DNA of 64,000 bases from positions 1,240,001 through 1,304,000 of the forward strand of contig CAWKDV010000004.1 of the NCBI GenBank assembly GCA_963848495.1. Direction: 5' to 3'. The translations under genes were made by a program, and so were the position numbers. The notes under the pieces were generated by a model that was given only the letters and a program-made list of their open reading frames with translations, ran no database searches and was not told the DNA's origin. This DNA is from JAICJR01 sp963848495. GTDB taxonomy: Bacteria > Actinomycetota > Thermoleophilia > Solirubrobacterales > Thermoleophilaceae. Each line of letters opens with the position of its first letter. Position 1 is the first letter of the stretch. Below, piece by piece: positions 16,987-26,152 of the stretch.

Positions 16987-19167
16987 TCAGGAAGCCAGCG
17001 CTAGCTCCGCCGCGCCGGCCACCCGGTCGCGGCCGGCGTGCTTGGCCTCGTACAGCGCGTGGTCGGCCTCGTCGAGCAGCCGGGCGAAGTCAGGCAGGTC
17101 GCCGCGGCTCGTGGCCGCGACGCCGAGCGAGATCGTCAGCGGAACGCCCTGCGCGGGCTCGCAGCGCACGGCCTCGCGCAGCCGCTCAGCGAGCTCGAGC
17201 GCGCCGCCGAGCTCCACGCCGGGAAGCAGCACGACGAACTCCTCGCCGCCGTAGCGATAGACCGAGTCGAAGGCGCGCGTCTCCCGGCGCAGGCGCCCGG
17301 CCAGCTCCCGCAGCACGCTGTCGCCCACCGCGTGGCCGCGCCGGTCGTTGACGGACTTGAAGCGGTCGAGGTCGCCGAGGATCAGCGCCACGGGCTCGCG
17401 GGTGAGCGCCGCCTGGTGGCTCAGCTCGGCCAGACGCGAGGTCAGCGCCCCGCGGTTCAGCAGGCCGGTCAGCGGGTCCACCACCCCCGCGCCACGGTGC
17501 TCCACGGAGGACTGCCCGACGACGGTGCCGATCAGAGTCACGTCCGCTAGCAGCACGAGCGTGATCGCCACCAGTGCCGGCTGGTGGAGCACCTGATGGC
17601 CACCGGTGCCGAACGCCACGGCCAGCAGGAGCAGTGCCTGCCAGACGCCGCCGATCAGCACGCCGCGGCGGGGGAAGACCGCGCTGAAGCCCACATTCAT
17701 CAGCAGGATCAGTGGGAAGGCCGCGATCGGGGGATTGGTGGCCAAGAAGTAGCCGAACGCATAGGCCGCGGACGCCAGGAGCCAGGCGCTGCCGAGCGCG
17801 TATTCCGGCCGGTGCCAACGCTTGAGAGTGGACTCGATGGCCTGGAAGGCGGCGCCGGTGACCACGACCGGCACGATCGGCCACCAGCCGAAGTAGGGGC
17901 CGGCCGCCACCATCGCGCCGAGGATCAGGACGTTGCCGAGATGGCCGATACGGTCGAGCCGGCCGAGCAGGTCGAGCATGTGGATGCGCTGGAGGCCGTC
18001 GGGGCTGAGCCAGCTACCGGTGCGGACGCGCTCCTCCACGAGATGCTCGTGCCAGCGATCGCCGGCCGCCTGGCGCTCGAGGTCGCCGCCACGCCGCCGG
18101 CGCGCCGTCCGCCGCAGCGGCAGTGGCCGCTCGGCCGCGGCGTCCGAGAGCGCAAGCCGGACGCGGTCGCGGCCCCCGCTCTTGGCCTCGTACAGGGCCG
18201 CGTCGGCGCGGTCGAACAGACAGCCGTAGTCGAACGGCTGGCCGGGAGTCGTGACCGTCACGCCAAGGGAGATCGTCACCGGGATGCCCTCAATCGGCTC
18301 CGCCCTCACCGCCGTGCGCAGGCGCTCCGCCAGCGCCAGCGCCTGCTCCGCGTCGGCGTCCGAAACGAGCACGACGAACTCCTCGCCGCCGATCCGGTAC
18401 ACGGGCTCGAATGCCCCGAGGCAGCCGCGCATGCGAGCGCCGACCTCGCGCAGCACCGCGTCGCCCGCCGAGTGCCCGTGGGCGTCGTTCACCGCCTTGA
18501 AGCGGTCGAGGTCGCCGAGGATCAGCGCCACCGGCGCCGCCGACTCCTGCCCCTGCTGCTGCAGCTCGCCCGTGCGTGAGGAGAGCGCGCGGCGGTTGAG
18601 CGCGCCGGTGAGGGCGTCGGCGACGACCGTCGAGCGCGACTCGATGTCGGCGTCCCGCACCGCGGAGGCCCACAGCGCCGCGCAGAGCAGGGTCGCCACC
18701 GGGTAGACGAGCGTCGGCGGCGTGGCGAGCACGGTGTCCGTGCAGAACAGGAAGCCGGTGGCCACCACGAGCAGCGCGCTCAGCAGGGTGCCGAACACCG
18801 CGGGGCGGCGCGGGAAGATCACGCAGCCGAGCTCGACCGGGAAGAGGAACAGCGGCAACAGGTAGACACGCGGCCCGCTGGCGAGCCCCACCGCCAGCGC
18901 CACGCCGAGCTGGCTCACGGTCCAGGCGACGGCGAAGAGATACTCAGGCCGGCGGGTGCCGCCCGCCCGCACCTGGACGAACAGCAAGGTCGCCACGGCC
19001 AGCGCGAGCGACACGAACGGCCGCCAGCCGAAGGTGGGGATCCCGACGACCACCAGCACGAGCAGCGTCGCCGCCAGCCCCAGCTCGACGGCCCGCAGGC
19101 GCTGGCTCATGTCCAGCAGCCTGACCCGTTCCGCCTCGCTGCGGCAGAGAAGCGTCTTTCCCTGCAT
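16987..19167 (-). CDS. Membrane diguanylate cyclase with two TM-GGDEF modules in one chain
   Basis: One uninterrupted 726-residue frame encodes two homologous modules, each with about five membrane helices and a GGDEF domain. The signature is GGEEF in both (260-264 and 640-644), so both can be catalytically competent for making c-di-GMP from two GTP. The inhibitory I-site differs: the second domain has RAFD at the expected place while the first has GAFE and should lack product inhibition. The start is ATG 19167, supported because the N-terminus (LLDMSQRLRAVELG) aligns with the start of module 2 (MLDLLGRLDRIGHLG). It probably arose by tandem duplication and fusion. No sensory domain other than the membrane helices is seen. 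Confidence 0.85.
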   Translation of the reverse strand: MQGKTLLCRSEAERVRLLDMSQRLRAVELGLAATLLVLVVVGIPTFGWRPFVSLALAVATLLFVQVRAGGTRRPEYLFAVAWTVSQLGVALAVGLASGPRVYLLPLFLFPVELGCVIFPRRPAVFGTLLSALLVVATGFLFCTDTVLATPPTLVYPVATLLCAALWASAVRDADIESRSTVVADALTGALNRRALSSRTGELQQQGQESAAPVALILGDLDRFKAVNDAHGHSAGDAVLREVGARMRGCLGAFEPVYRIGGEEFVVLVSDADAEQALALAERLRTAVRAEPIEGIPVTISLGVTVTTPGQPFDYGCLFDRADAALYEAKSGGRDRVRLALSDAAAERPLPLRRTARRRRGGDLERQAAGDRWHEHLVEERVRTGSWLSPDGLQRIHMLDLLGRLDRIGHLGNVLILGAMVAAGPYFGWWPIVPVVVTGAAFQAIESTLKRWHRPEYALGSAWLLASAAYAFGYFLATNPPIAAFPLILLMNVGFSAVFPRRGVLIGGVWQALLLLAVAFGTGGHQVLHQPALVAITLVLLADVTLIGTVVGQSSVEHRGAGVVDPLTGLLNRGALTSRLAELSHQAALTREPVALILGDLDRFKSVNDRRGHAVGDSVLRELAGRLRRETRAFDSVYRYGGEEFVVLLPGVELGGALELAERLREAVRCEPAQGVPLTISLGVAATSRGDLPDFARLLDEADHALYEAKHAGRDRVAGAAELALAS

Positions 19168-19199
19168 CCATACATTGATCGACCGCTGCGCGGCCGCGT

Positions 19200-19832
19200 T
19201 CAGGGAAAGGGAAGCTGGTCTCCCACGCCCAGGTCCTTGGCCAGCGCCGCCCCGATGGACTGGCGCGCCCGCTCGAGCGGCATGTCGCCGACGCCGATCA
19301 GCGCCCGAACGCCGAAGCCGTCGATCAGCGCGACCGCCCGCTCCGCCACCTCGTCGACGTCGCAGGGGCTGAACTCCCCCGCCTCCACGCCCTCCCTGAT
19401 CGCCTTTGCGAACCAGCGCTGGCTGCGCCAGTAGAGCTCCTCGGCGATCGGCCGGAACTCCGGGTGGCGCACCACGCGCAGCCACATCTCGACCCACAGC
19501 ACCCAGTCCCGCTCGAGCGGTTCGTTGAGCGGGAGGCACTGATCGACCATCTGCGCGAGCCGCTCGGCGTGGCTGCCGGTGAGCGGTTCGCTCGGCCCGA
19601 CGCGCACGTCGCCGGCGTGCTCGAACGAGTACTCGAGCGCCTCGGCGAGCAGGGCGTCGCGGGTGTCGAAGTGGTAGTGCACGAGCGCCGTCGACACGCC
19701 CGCATCCATCGCGATGCGCGCGATGCGCACGTCCTCGATGCCCTCCCGCGCGATGCGGTCGACGGCCGCCGCGAGGATGCGCTCGCGGGCGCTGGCCGGC
19801 GCCCGCTCGGCTATCTGCTCCGGGGTGCTCAC
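19200..19832 (-). CDS. TetR-family regulator (BetI-like C-terminal domain)
   Basis: A 210-residue repressor-type protein. The N-terminal helix-turn-helix is complete: ERILAAAVDRIAREGIEDVR, then IAMDAGVSTALVHYHFDTRD. The C-terminal part (ERDWVLWVEMWLRVVRHPEF) resembles the ligand domain of BetI-like members. It starts with GTG 19832, overlapping the Rieske oxygenase stop by four bases, so it is co-expressed with it. The dyad at 20950-20965 before that operon is the likely autoregulatory site, and a near-identical copy precedes the aminotransferase gene at 26132. Confidence 0.85.
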   Translation of the reverse strand: MSTPEQIAERAPASARERILAAAVDRIAREGIEDVRIARIAMDAGVSTALVHYHFDTRDALLAEALEYSFEHAGDVRVGPSEPLTGSHAERLAQMVDQCLPLNEPLERDWVLWVEMWLRVVRHPEFRPIAEELYWRSQRWFAKAIREGVEAGEFSPCDVDEVAERAVALIDGFGVRALIGVGDMPLERARQSIGAALAKDLGVGDQLPFP

Positions 19833-20941
19833 CGCTCCAGCGCGAGATCAGCGCGCACGCGGTCGGCGAACCAGGCGAGCGCGGCGTCGCGCTCGGACAG
19901 CGGGCCGCACTCGTAGTCGCGCGTGGCGAGCCCCCGCTGCACATTGCCCACCAGATCGATGTCCTCCTTGGCGACGATCGTGTTGAGGCGCAGGTTGAGG
20001 CGCTGCACGAGGCGCGTGCGCGCGCTGTTGTGGACCGGGCGGTAGCACTCGTAGTGGTCGTGCGAGGAATCGACGCCAGTCGGCCGGATCTGCCAGGTGT
20101 TCATCTGGTCGGGATAGATGTCGAGGATCGTGTTCGGGTAGATGAACACGTAGCGCCAGACACGCAGGTCGTCGGGCCGGAGTCCCGGCATCGGCTGGAC
20201 CAGCTTCGAGTAGAGCCGGACGATGCGGTTGTCCGTCGGGTTCTCGCGGTGGGGGCCCTCGAACCAGACCCAGTGGTCGTGGATGTCGGCCGTGTAGCGC
20301 TTGTAGTCGAGCAGCCGCACGAGCGCCGGATGGGCGATCGGGATGTGGTAGCCGTCGAGGTAGTTGTCGATCACGACCTTCCAGTTGGCGGGCTCCTCGC
20401 TGTGGTACGGCGAGAACGGCACTAGCGACGGGATGTCGTAGCGCGCCAGCCGCTCGGGCAGGTCGCCTACGAGGTCGGCGAGCGGCGCGGCGTCAGGATC
20501 GAGGTTCACGAACACGAGCCCGGCCATGACCTCCACCCGCGCGGGCATCAGCCCGAGCTCGCTCTTGTCGAGATCCGGCCCGAAGGCGCGCACCTCGGGC
20601 AGGCCGATCAGCGTGCCGTCGAGCTTGTAGGTCCAGCCGTGGTAGCGGCAGCGCAACGCCTGCTTGCAGGTGCCCTCGCCGGTGAGCAGCATCGAGCCCC
20701 GGTGGCGGCAGACGTTGCGGAACGCCCGCAGCTCCCCCTCCTCGTCGCGCACGACCAGGACGGGCTGGTTGCCGGCCCAGCAGGTGACGTAGCTGCCGGG
20801 CTGCGGAAGCTTCGAGATGTGGCCCGCGAGCTGCCAGGTTCGCTCGAATATCAGCCGCTGTTCCCGCTCGCGGAGCCCCGGATCGAGGTAGTAGCTGGGG
20901 TGCAGAGCGGATCCGCGGGCGGCTGTGGCAAGGACTTCCAT
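19829..20941 (-). CDS. Rieske non-heme iron oxygenase, alpha subunit
   Basis: A 370-residue cytoplasmic oxygenase component. The Rieske [2Fe-2S] ligands are CRHRG near 78 and CRYHGW near 98. The mononuclear iron site appears in DNYLDGYHIPIAHP near 210 (two His), with the third acidic ligand expected near the C-terminus (EDIDLVGNVQ). It resembles the choline monooxygenase / glycine-betaine / ring-hydroxylating alpha subunits. No reductase or ferredoxin gene is adjacent. A BetI-like regulator follows in the same operon, which hints at a quaternary amine substrate (inference); an aromatic acid is the alternative. Confidence 0.85.
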   Translation of the reverse strand: MEVLATAARGSALHPSYYLDPGLREREQRLIFERTWQLAGHISKLPQPGSYVTCWAGNQPVLVVRDEEGELRAFRNVCRHRGSMLLTGEGTCKQALRCRYHGWTYKLDGTLIGLPEVRAFGPDLDKSELGLMPARVEVMAGLVFVNLDPDAAPLADLVGDLPERLARYDIPSLVPFSPYHSEEPANWKVVIDNYLDGYHIPIAHPALVRLLDYKRYTADIHDHWVWFEGPHRENPTDNRIVRLYSKLVQPMPGLRPDDLRVWRYVFIYPNTILDIYPDQMNTWQIRPTGVDSSHDHYECYRPVHNSARTRLVQRLNLRLNTIVAKEDIDLVGNVQRGLATRDYECGPLSERDAALAWFADRVRADLALER

Positions 20942-20949
20942 GACGTCTC

Positions 20950-20965
20950 CTGATCTTGTAGTCAG
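20950..20965. promoter_or_regulatory. Dyad operator, copy 1 (CTGAT-CTTGTA-GTCAG)
   Basis: A 16-bp near-palindrome in the 43-bp divergent gap between the Rieske gene (start nine bases away) and the plus-strand gene at 20985. It matches 15 of 16 bases of the site at 26153-26168 read on the other strand. The best candidate binder is the TetR protein at 19200-19832. Confidence 0.65.
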
Positions 20966-20984
20966 TTGGTGTTAGTCTACCCGC

Positions 20985-21338
20985 ATGGCGCCTCGCTCGT
21001 GGCTATCGGTCACGCCCGAGCCGGAACGCGAGCTTCCCGATGCACTTGCCACGCTACGCCACGAGGGCACCCCTCCCGAGGAGGCGATCGAGCGCGAGCG
21101 CAGGCGGATCGAGCAGCTCATCCTGCACGGGCACCAGGCCGACTGGCTGGCCTACCTCACGGAGGTTCTCGACGCGGTCGAGCTGTCCCGCGACAGCCAC
21201 GATCCCAGCGTCGAGCACGCGCGGGAGGTCGCCGAAACCGTGATCGCAAACCACCACAACCTGCTCCTCGGCCTCCCCGGCCGGGCCGCCGAGCTCACGG
21301 CGGACGAGCGCAGACGTCTGAACGGAGGACTCGCATGA
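20985..21338 (+). CDS. Hypothetical helical protein beside acyl-CoA dehydrogenase
   Basis: A 117-residue soluble, mostly helical protein (PPEEAIERERRRIEQLILHG, then ADWLAYLTEVLDAVELS). No known family was recognised and no cysteines are present. It overlaps the acyl-CoA dehydrogenase start by four bases, which suggests coupled translation and perhaps a subunit or chaperone role. The operator at 20950-20965 lies about 20 bases before its ATG. Confidence 0.7.
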   Translation: MAPRSWLSVTPEPERELPDALATLRHEGTPPEEAIERERRRIEQLILHGHQADWLAYLTEVLDAVELSRDSHDPSVEHAREVAETVIANHHNLLLGLPGRAAELTADERRRLNGGLA

Positions 21339-22534
21339 CAGCTTCGCTCACGCCCGCCGCCCCGATCGACGAGCTCACACCCGAGCAGCTCGAGCTCGGG
21401 CAGCGGGCGCGCACGTTCGTCGAGGAGGTGCTGATCCCGCTCGAGCAGGAGGCCGAGCGCAGCGGCGGGCGGCTACCGCAGGAGACGGTCGAGCGGATCC
21501 GGCGCGAGGCGATCGCCGCGCGGCTCCAGGGCGGGCGCCACAGCGTGGAGAACGGCGGCCAGGCCTGGTCGATGGTCGAGTGGTTTCTCGTGAACGAGCA
21601 GTTCGGCCGGGTCACGAACGGCCTCCACTGGCACGTGCCGGGCGCCTACAACGTGCTCACGCAGGCCACGCCCGACCAGGTCGACCGCTACCTGCGCCCG
21701 ATCCTGCGCGGCGAAGGCGGCGACACCGCCTACGCGGTCACCGAGGGGGAGGCCGGCTCGGACCCGAGCGGCATCGCCACCACCGCGCGGCGCTCGGACG
21801 GCGGCTGGGTGCTCGACGGTGAGAAGTGGTTCGTGACCTCCGGCGACGTGGCCAATGTGCTGATCGTGATGGCCAACGTCGTGGACGGGAACGACCGGCT
21901 GCCCACGCTGTTCCTCGTCGAGCCCGACGCGCCGGGCGTGTCCGTAGTCGACGATCCCGCCTACACCCACAACTACCCGCACGGCCACCCCACCATCCAG
22001 TTCAGCGGAGTGGAGCTTCCCGACGACGCGGTGATCGGCGGCGTGGGCAACGGCGACGCGCTTCAGCGCGCCTGGTTCACCGAGGAGCGGCTGGGCATCG
22101 CCACCCACGGCCTCGGGGCGATGTGGCGCCTGCTCGACGAGGCCACCGCCTGGGCCCTCACGCGCGAGCAGGGCGGCAACCGGATCATGGACTACCAGGG
22201 CGTGTCGTTCCCGCTGGCCGACTCGGCCACCGACGCCACCGTCGGGCGGCTGCTCGCGCTGCAGGTCGCGCGCATGGTCGACTCGGAGGCCGACCTGAAG
22301 ATCGTCCACGCCAAGGCCTCGATGGCCAAGCTGTTCGTCAGCGAGGCAGCCTGGCGCTGTGCCGACCGCGCCGTGCAGATCTTCGGCGGCCGCGGCTACC
22401 TGCGTTCGAACGTGGCGGAGCGCTTCCTGCGCGAGCTGCGCGTCGACCGCATCTGGGAGGGCACCAGCGAGATCCAGCGCCTGATCGTCGCGCGCGCGCT
22501 CGAGCGCCGCGGGGTCGAAGCCACCATTCACTAG
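21335..22534 (+). CDS. Acyl-CoA dehydrogenase
   Basis: A 399-residue flavoenzyme starting at ATG 21335, which has GGAGG nearby and overlaps the upstream stop. FAD and substrate motifs are AYAVTEGEAGSDPSGIATTA near 130, WFVTSG, and the C-terminal FGGRGYLRSNVAERFLRELR followed by RIWEGTSEIQRLIVARAL, the dehydrogenase signature. It oxidises an acyl-CoA to the enoyl-CoA, passing electrons to ETF. It is followed without a gap by an NDP-forming acyl-CoA synthetase, so activation and oxidation of one acid is the likely scheme. Confidence 0.9.
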   Translation: MTASLTPAAPIDELTPEQLELGQRARTFVEEVLIPLEQEAERSGGRLPQETVERIRREAIAARLQGGRHSVENGGQAWSMVEWFLVNEQFGRVTNGLHWHVPGAYNVLTQATPDQVDRYLRPILRGEGGDTAYAVTEGEAGSDPSGIATTARRSDGGWVLDGEKWFVTSGDVANVLIVMANVVDGNDRLPTLFLVEPDAPGVSVVDDPAYTHNYPHGHPTIQFSGVELPDDAVIGGVGNGDALQRAWFTEERLGIATHGLGAMWRLLDEATAWALTREQGGNRIMDYQGVSFPLADSATDATVGRLLALQVARMVDSEADLKIVHAKASMAKLFVSEAAWRCADRAVQIFGGRGYLRSNVAERFLRELRVDRIWEGTSEIQRLIVARALERRGVEATIH

Positions 22535-24607
22535 ATGGACCTCGAGCGGCTTCTGCGCCCGGCCTCCATCGCGGTGGTCGGGGCGAGCGAGCGACCCGGA
22601 AGCTACGGGGGACAGACGCTGCTCAACCTGGACACGATCGCGTTTCCGGGCGAGGTCTGGGGCGTCAACCCGGGGCGCACGTCCGTCTACGGGCGCCCGT
22701 GCGTGCCGTCGCTCGCGGACCTGCCCGCGCCGGTGGACGCGGTGGTTGTGGCCATCCCCGCGGCGGCCGTGGCGGAGGCGGTGGAGCAGGCCGGCGCAAT
22801 CGGCTGCGGCGGCGCGGTGGTGTTCAGCGCCGGGTTCGCCGAGGTGGCGTCGGGGGTCCCGCTCCAGGCCGACTTGGTGGCCGCGGCGGCGCAGCACGAG
22901 CTGCCGGTGTGCGGGCCCAACGGCAACGGCATCGTGGCCATGCACTCGCGTGCCGCGCTCTGGGGCGATGCGCTGCGGCCGCGCGAGCCGGGCCACGTAG
23001 CGCTCGTGTCGCAGAGCGGCAACGTGGCCGTGAACGCGCTGGCCACCCAGCGCGGCCTGCGCTTCCACACGGTCGTCTCCTGCGGCAACCAGGCGGTGCT
23101 GTCGGCGCCGGACTACCTGGAGCAGCTCGCCCACGACGAGAACGTCCACTCGATCGCGCTGTACCTCGAGGACGATGGCGACGGCGCGCGGCTGTGCGAC
23201 GCGCTGGCGGTGTGCGCGGAGGCGGGTGTGCGGGTGGTCGTGCTGAAGGTGGGCTCGACCGTCGCCGGGCAGGCCGCCGCGGCAGCGCACACCGGTGCGA
23301 TCGCGGGCGACCAGCGCGTGTTCCGGGCCCTGATCGAGGAGGCCGGCGCGATCTGGGCAGACGACGTGCACGAGCTGCTCGAGCTGGCCAAGGTGCTGGG
23401 CGTGCCGGGGGTGCGGGCGCCGGGCACGCGCACCGCGATCCTCACCTGCTCGGGCGGTGACTCGAGCCTGGGCGCCGACGAGGCGTCCCGCCTCGGGCTC
23501 GAGCTGCCGGCGTTCGAGCCGGCCACGGTGGAGCGCCTCGCCGACCAGCTCCCGTCCGCCGCCACGGTGGCCAACCCGCTCGACTACACCGCGATGATCT
23601 GGGGCGACGCCCCGGCGCTCGCGGAGCTCGTTGTCACCGTCGCGGGCGACCCCGCGATCGACCAGCTGCTCGTGTTCTACGACCAGCCGCCCGGCCTCGA
23701 CGGCGCGGTGGAGGAGTCCTGGCGCGGCGTGCGGGAGGGCATCGAGGCGGGCGCGGCCGCCGTGCGCGTGCCGACGATGGTCGCCTCGACCCTCCCCGAG
23801 CTGCTCGACGACGACGCCGCCTGGCGCTTCGCCTGCCACGGCGTGCCGGCCGCGGCCGGCCTGCGCACCGGCCTGCGCTGCGCGGCCGCGCTGGCCAGCC
23901 CGCGCGGCGAGCCCGCGCGCCTGCGCGCGATGGCGGCGGCGGCCCGGCGCGTCCATGGCGGCGGCGGAGGCGACGGCTGGCTGGCCGAGCACGAGGCCAA
24001 GGCGCTGCTGCGCGAGCGCGGCGTGCGCGTCGTGGACGGCCGGCTGGTGGCGAGCGAGGACGAGGCGCTGGAGGCGTTCGACGCGCTGGGCGGCGCGGTG
24101 GCGCTCAAGCTGAGCGGCGCCGAGCTGCAGCACAAGAGCGAGCTGGGCGCCCTCGAGCTGGATCTGCGCTCGGCCCACGACGTGCGGCGCGCCTACCAGC
24201 GGCTGGCTGAGCTCGACGGCGGCGGCGCCTCGGTGCTGGTCGAGCGCATGGCGCCCCCCGGCGTGGAGGTGATCGTGGCGGCGCGCCGCGACGGCGTGGT
24301 GCCCGCGCTCATCGTCGGCATGGGCGGAATCTGGACCGAGCTGCTCGACGACGTGGCGATCGTCCCCCTGCCCGCCCGCGCGGCCCGCGTGGAACGCGCC
24401 TTCCGCTCGCTGCGCGGAGCGCCGCTCCTCACCGGCGGCCGCGGCCGCCCGCCCGTCGACCTGGGCGCCGCGGCCCAGCTCGCCGCCCAGGTGAGCGAGA
24501 CGCTGCTCGACGCCGGGCTCGAGCTGCTGGAGCTGAACCCCGTGCTGGTCGGGGAGTGGGGCGCGGTGGCGGTCGATGCGACGGGGCGGCGCGGAAACGC
24601 GGCGTAG
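22535..24607 (+). CDS. NDP-forming acyl-CoA synthetase (fused alpha/beta)
   Basis: A 690-residue protein starting on the base after the dehydrogenase stop. Domain order is CoA-binding Rossmann (RPASIAVVGASERPGSYGG), a succinyl-CoA-ligase-like flavodoxin domain (VALVSQSGNVAVNALA; CSGGDSSLGADEASRLG) and a C-terminal ATP-grasp domain from about 480 (HEAKALLRERGVRVVDG; VALKLSGAELQHKSELG). The phospho-histidine is expected in the AAAAHTGAIAGDQ segment. It interconverts acid, CoA and NTP with acyl-CoA, NDP and phosphate. Substrate unknown. Confidence 0.85.
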   Translation: MDLERLLRPASIAVVGASERPGSYGGQTLLNLDTIAFPGEVWGVNPGRTSVYGRPCVPSLADLPAPVDAVVVAIPAAAVAEAVEQAGAIGCGGAVVFSAGFAEVASGVPLQADLVAAAAQHELPVCGPNGNGIVAMHSRAALWGDALRPREPGHVALVSQSGNVAVNALATQRGLRFHTVVSCGNQAVLSAPDYLEQLAHDENVHSIALYLEDDGDGARLCDALAVCAEAGVRVVVLKVGSTVAGQAAAAAHTGAIAGDQRVFRALIEEAGAIWADDVHELLELAKVLGVPGVRAPGTRTAILTCSGGDSSLGADEASRLGLELPAFEPATVERLADQLPSAATVANPLDYTAMIWGDAPALAELVVTVAGDPAIDQLLVFYDQPPGLDGAVEESWRGVREGIEAGAAAVRVPTMVASTLPELLDDDAAWRFACHGVPAAAGLRTGLRCAAALASPRGEPARLRAMAAAARRVHGGGGGDGWLAEHEAKALLRERGVRVVDGRLVASEDEALEAFDALGGAVALKLSGAELQHKSELGALELDLRSAHDVRRAYQRLAELDGGGASVLVERMAPPGVEVIVAARRDGVVPALIVGMGGIWTELLDDVAIVPLPARAARVERAFRSLRGAPLLTGGRGRPPVDLGAAAQLAAQVSETLLDAGLELLELNPVLVGEWGAVAVDATGRRGNAA

Positions 24608-24654
24608 GCGGCGGCCGCGAGGTCTACAGCCGCAATAAAGGGGCCCTCAGCGTA

Positions 24655-24699
24655 AGCGTCAGGAGTTAGGGGCTATATGACCCCCAAAGTCCTGACGCT
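24655..24699. terminator. Bidirectional stem-loop between convergent genes
   Basis: A 10-bp perfect outer stem (AGCGTCAGGA/TCCTGACGCT) with an inner GGGG/CCCC stem and an 8-nt loop. It sits between the convergent synthetase and aminotransferase genes. There is no long T-run, so termination is inferred from position and stability. Confidence 0.65.
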
Positions 24700-24761
24700 A
24701 GGCTCGACCGCCCACTCCCGTCGCCCTTGTCGATGCCGTAGGCGCTCGCGGGCCGCGAGCG

Positions 24762-26132
24762 TCACAGCTGCGCCGACGCCTCCTCGAGCACCTCGCCCAG
24801 GATGCGCGCGATCTCGTCGAACTCCGCCTGGCCCGCGACCAGCGGCGGCGAGAGCTGGATCACCGGGTCGCCGCGGTCGTCGGCGCGGCAGATGAGGCCC
24901 TTCTCGTAGAGCCGGGGTGAGAGGAAGCCGCGCAACAGGCGGTCGCATTCCTCTTCGGTGAAGGTCTCGCGCGTCTCCTTGTCCTTGACGAGCTCGAGCG
25001 CGTAGAAGAAACCGGTGCCGCGCAGGTCGCCGACGATCGGCAGGTCGAGCAAAGGGGCCAGGGTCGCCCGGAAGACGTCCTGCGACTCGGCCACGTGCTC
25101 GACGATCCGGTCGCGCTTCATGATCTCGATGTTCTTCAGCGCCACCGCGCACTGCACCGGGTGGCCGCCGAAGGTGATGCCGTGCGAGTACATCGCGCCC
25201 TGCTCGAGGAACGGCTGCATCACGTGGTCGGCGGCGATCAGCGCGCCGATCGAGGCATATGCCGACGACAGACCCTTGGCGCTGGTGATCAGGTCGGGCT
25301 GGATGTCGTAGCGATCCGAGCCGAACCAGGCGCCGAGCCGGCCGAAGCCGCAGATCACCTCATCGGCGCAGAGCAGGATGCCGTGGCGGTGGCAGATCTC
25401 GCGGACGCCCGCGAAGTAGCCGGCCGGGGGCACGAACGAGCCGCCCGCGTTCTGGACCGGCTCCATGATCGCCATCGCGACCGTGTCGGCGCCGGCGGCC
25501 TCGATCGCCTCCTCGAGCTCGTCGAGCAGCAGCGCCGTGAACTCCTCCTCGCTCTCCTCCGCCGGGCGGTGGTAGCGATTGGTGTTGCGCACGTGGATCA
25601 CGTCGTGCAGCAGCGGCTCGAACGGCGTGCGCAGCTCCGGGATGCCGGTGATCGACAGCGCGCCCATCGTGGTGCCGTGGTAGGCGGTGCGGCGCCCGAT
25701 CACCTTCCAGCGCCGCTCGCCGCGCGCCGCGTGGTACTGGCGCGCGAGCTTCCAGGCCGCCTCGACCGCCTCCGAGCCGCCGGAGACGAAGAACACCCGG
25801 TTGAGGTCGCCCGGCGCCAGCGAGGCCACCTCGCGCGCCAGCTCGATCGCGCGCGGGTGCGCGTAGGTCCAGTTCGTGTAGTAGGGCAGCTCGCGCATCT
25901 GCGCGGCGGCCGCCTCCCCCATCTCCTCGCCGTGGCCATAGCCGATGTTGACCGCGAACAGCCCCGCGAGCGCGTCGAGATAGCGGCGGCCGTGGATGTC
26001 CTCGAGGTAGCAGCCGTCGCCCCTGACGATGATCGGCAGCTCGCCGTTGGCGTAGCCGCCCATCGAGGTGAAATGGAGCCAGAGATGCCGCAGCGCGGCC
26101 GCGCTCAGCTCAGATGGGTCGCCCGGCTGCAC
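24762..26132 (-). CDS. Class III (omega) aminotransferase
   Basis: A 456-residue PLP enzyme. It shows RYLDALAGLFAVNIGYGH near 50, VFFVSGGSEAVEAAWKLAR near 115, YHGTTMGALSITG near 155, MEPVQNAGGSFVPPAGYF near 230, LLCADEVICGFGRLG near 262 (the PLP-binding Asp) and LITSAKGLSSAYASIGALI near 290 with the Schiff-base lysine. It moves an amino group from an omega-amino acid, polyamine or amine to pyruvate or 2-oxoglutarate. It is monocistronic; a copy of the dyad operator lies 21 bases before its start, linking it to the Rieske/TetR unit. Confidence 0.9.
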   Translation of the reverse strand: MQPGDPSELSAAALRHLWLHFTSMGGYANGELPIIVRGDGCYLEDIHGRRYLDALAGLFAVNIGYGHGEEMGEAAAAQMRELPYYTNWTYAHPRAIELAREVASLAPGDLNRVFFVSGGSEAVEAAWKLARQYHAARGERRWKVIGRRTAYHGTTMGALSITGIPELRTPFEPLLHDVIHVRNTNRYHRPAEESEEEFTALLLDELEEAIEAAGADTVAMAIMEPVQNAGGSFVPPAGYFAGVREICHRHGILLCADEVICGFGRLGAWFGSDRYDIQPDLITSAKGLSSAYASIGALIAADHVMQPFLEQGAMYSHGITFGGHPVQCAVALKNIEIMKRDRIVEHVAESQDVFRATLAPLLDLPIVGDLRGTGFFYALELVKDKETRETFTEEECDRLLRGFLSPRLYEKGLICRADDRGDPVIQLSPPLVAGQAEFDEIARILGEVLEEASAQL

Positions 26133-26152
26133 GGCCGCGAGGGTATCACGCG

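Noticed and set aside
21473..24178. 901-codon open frame on the minus strand
   Set aside because: Antisense to the acyl-CoA dehydrogenase and synthetase genes, which have clear family motifs; composition is that of a shadow.
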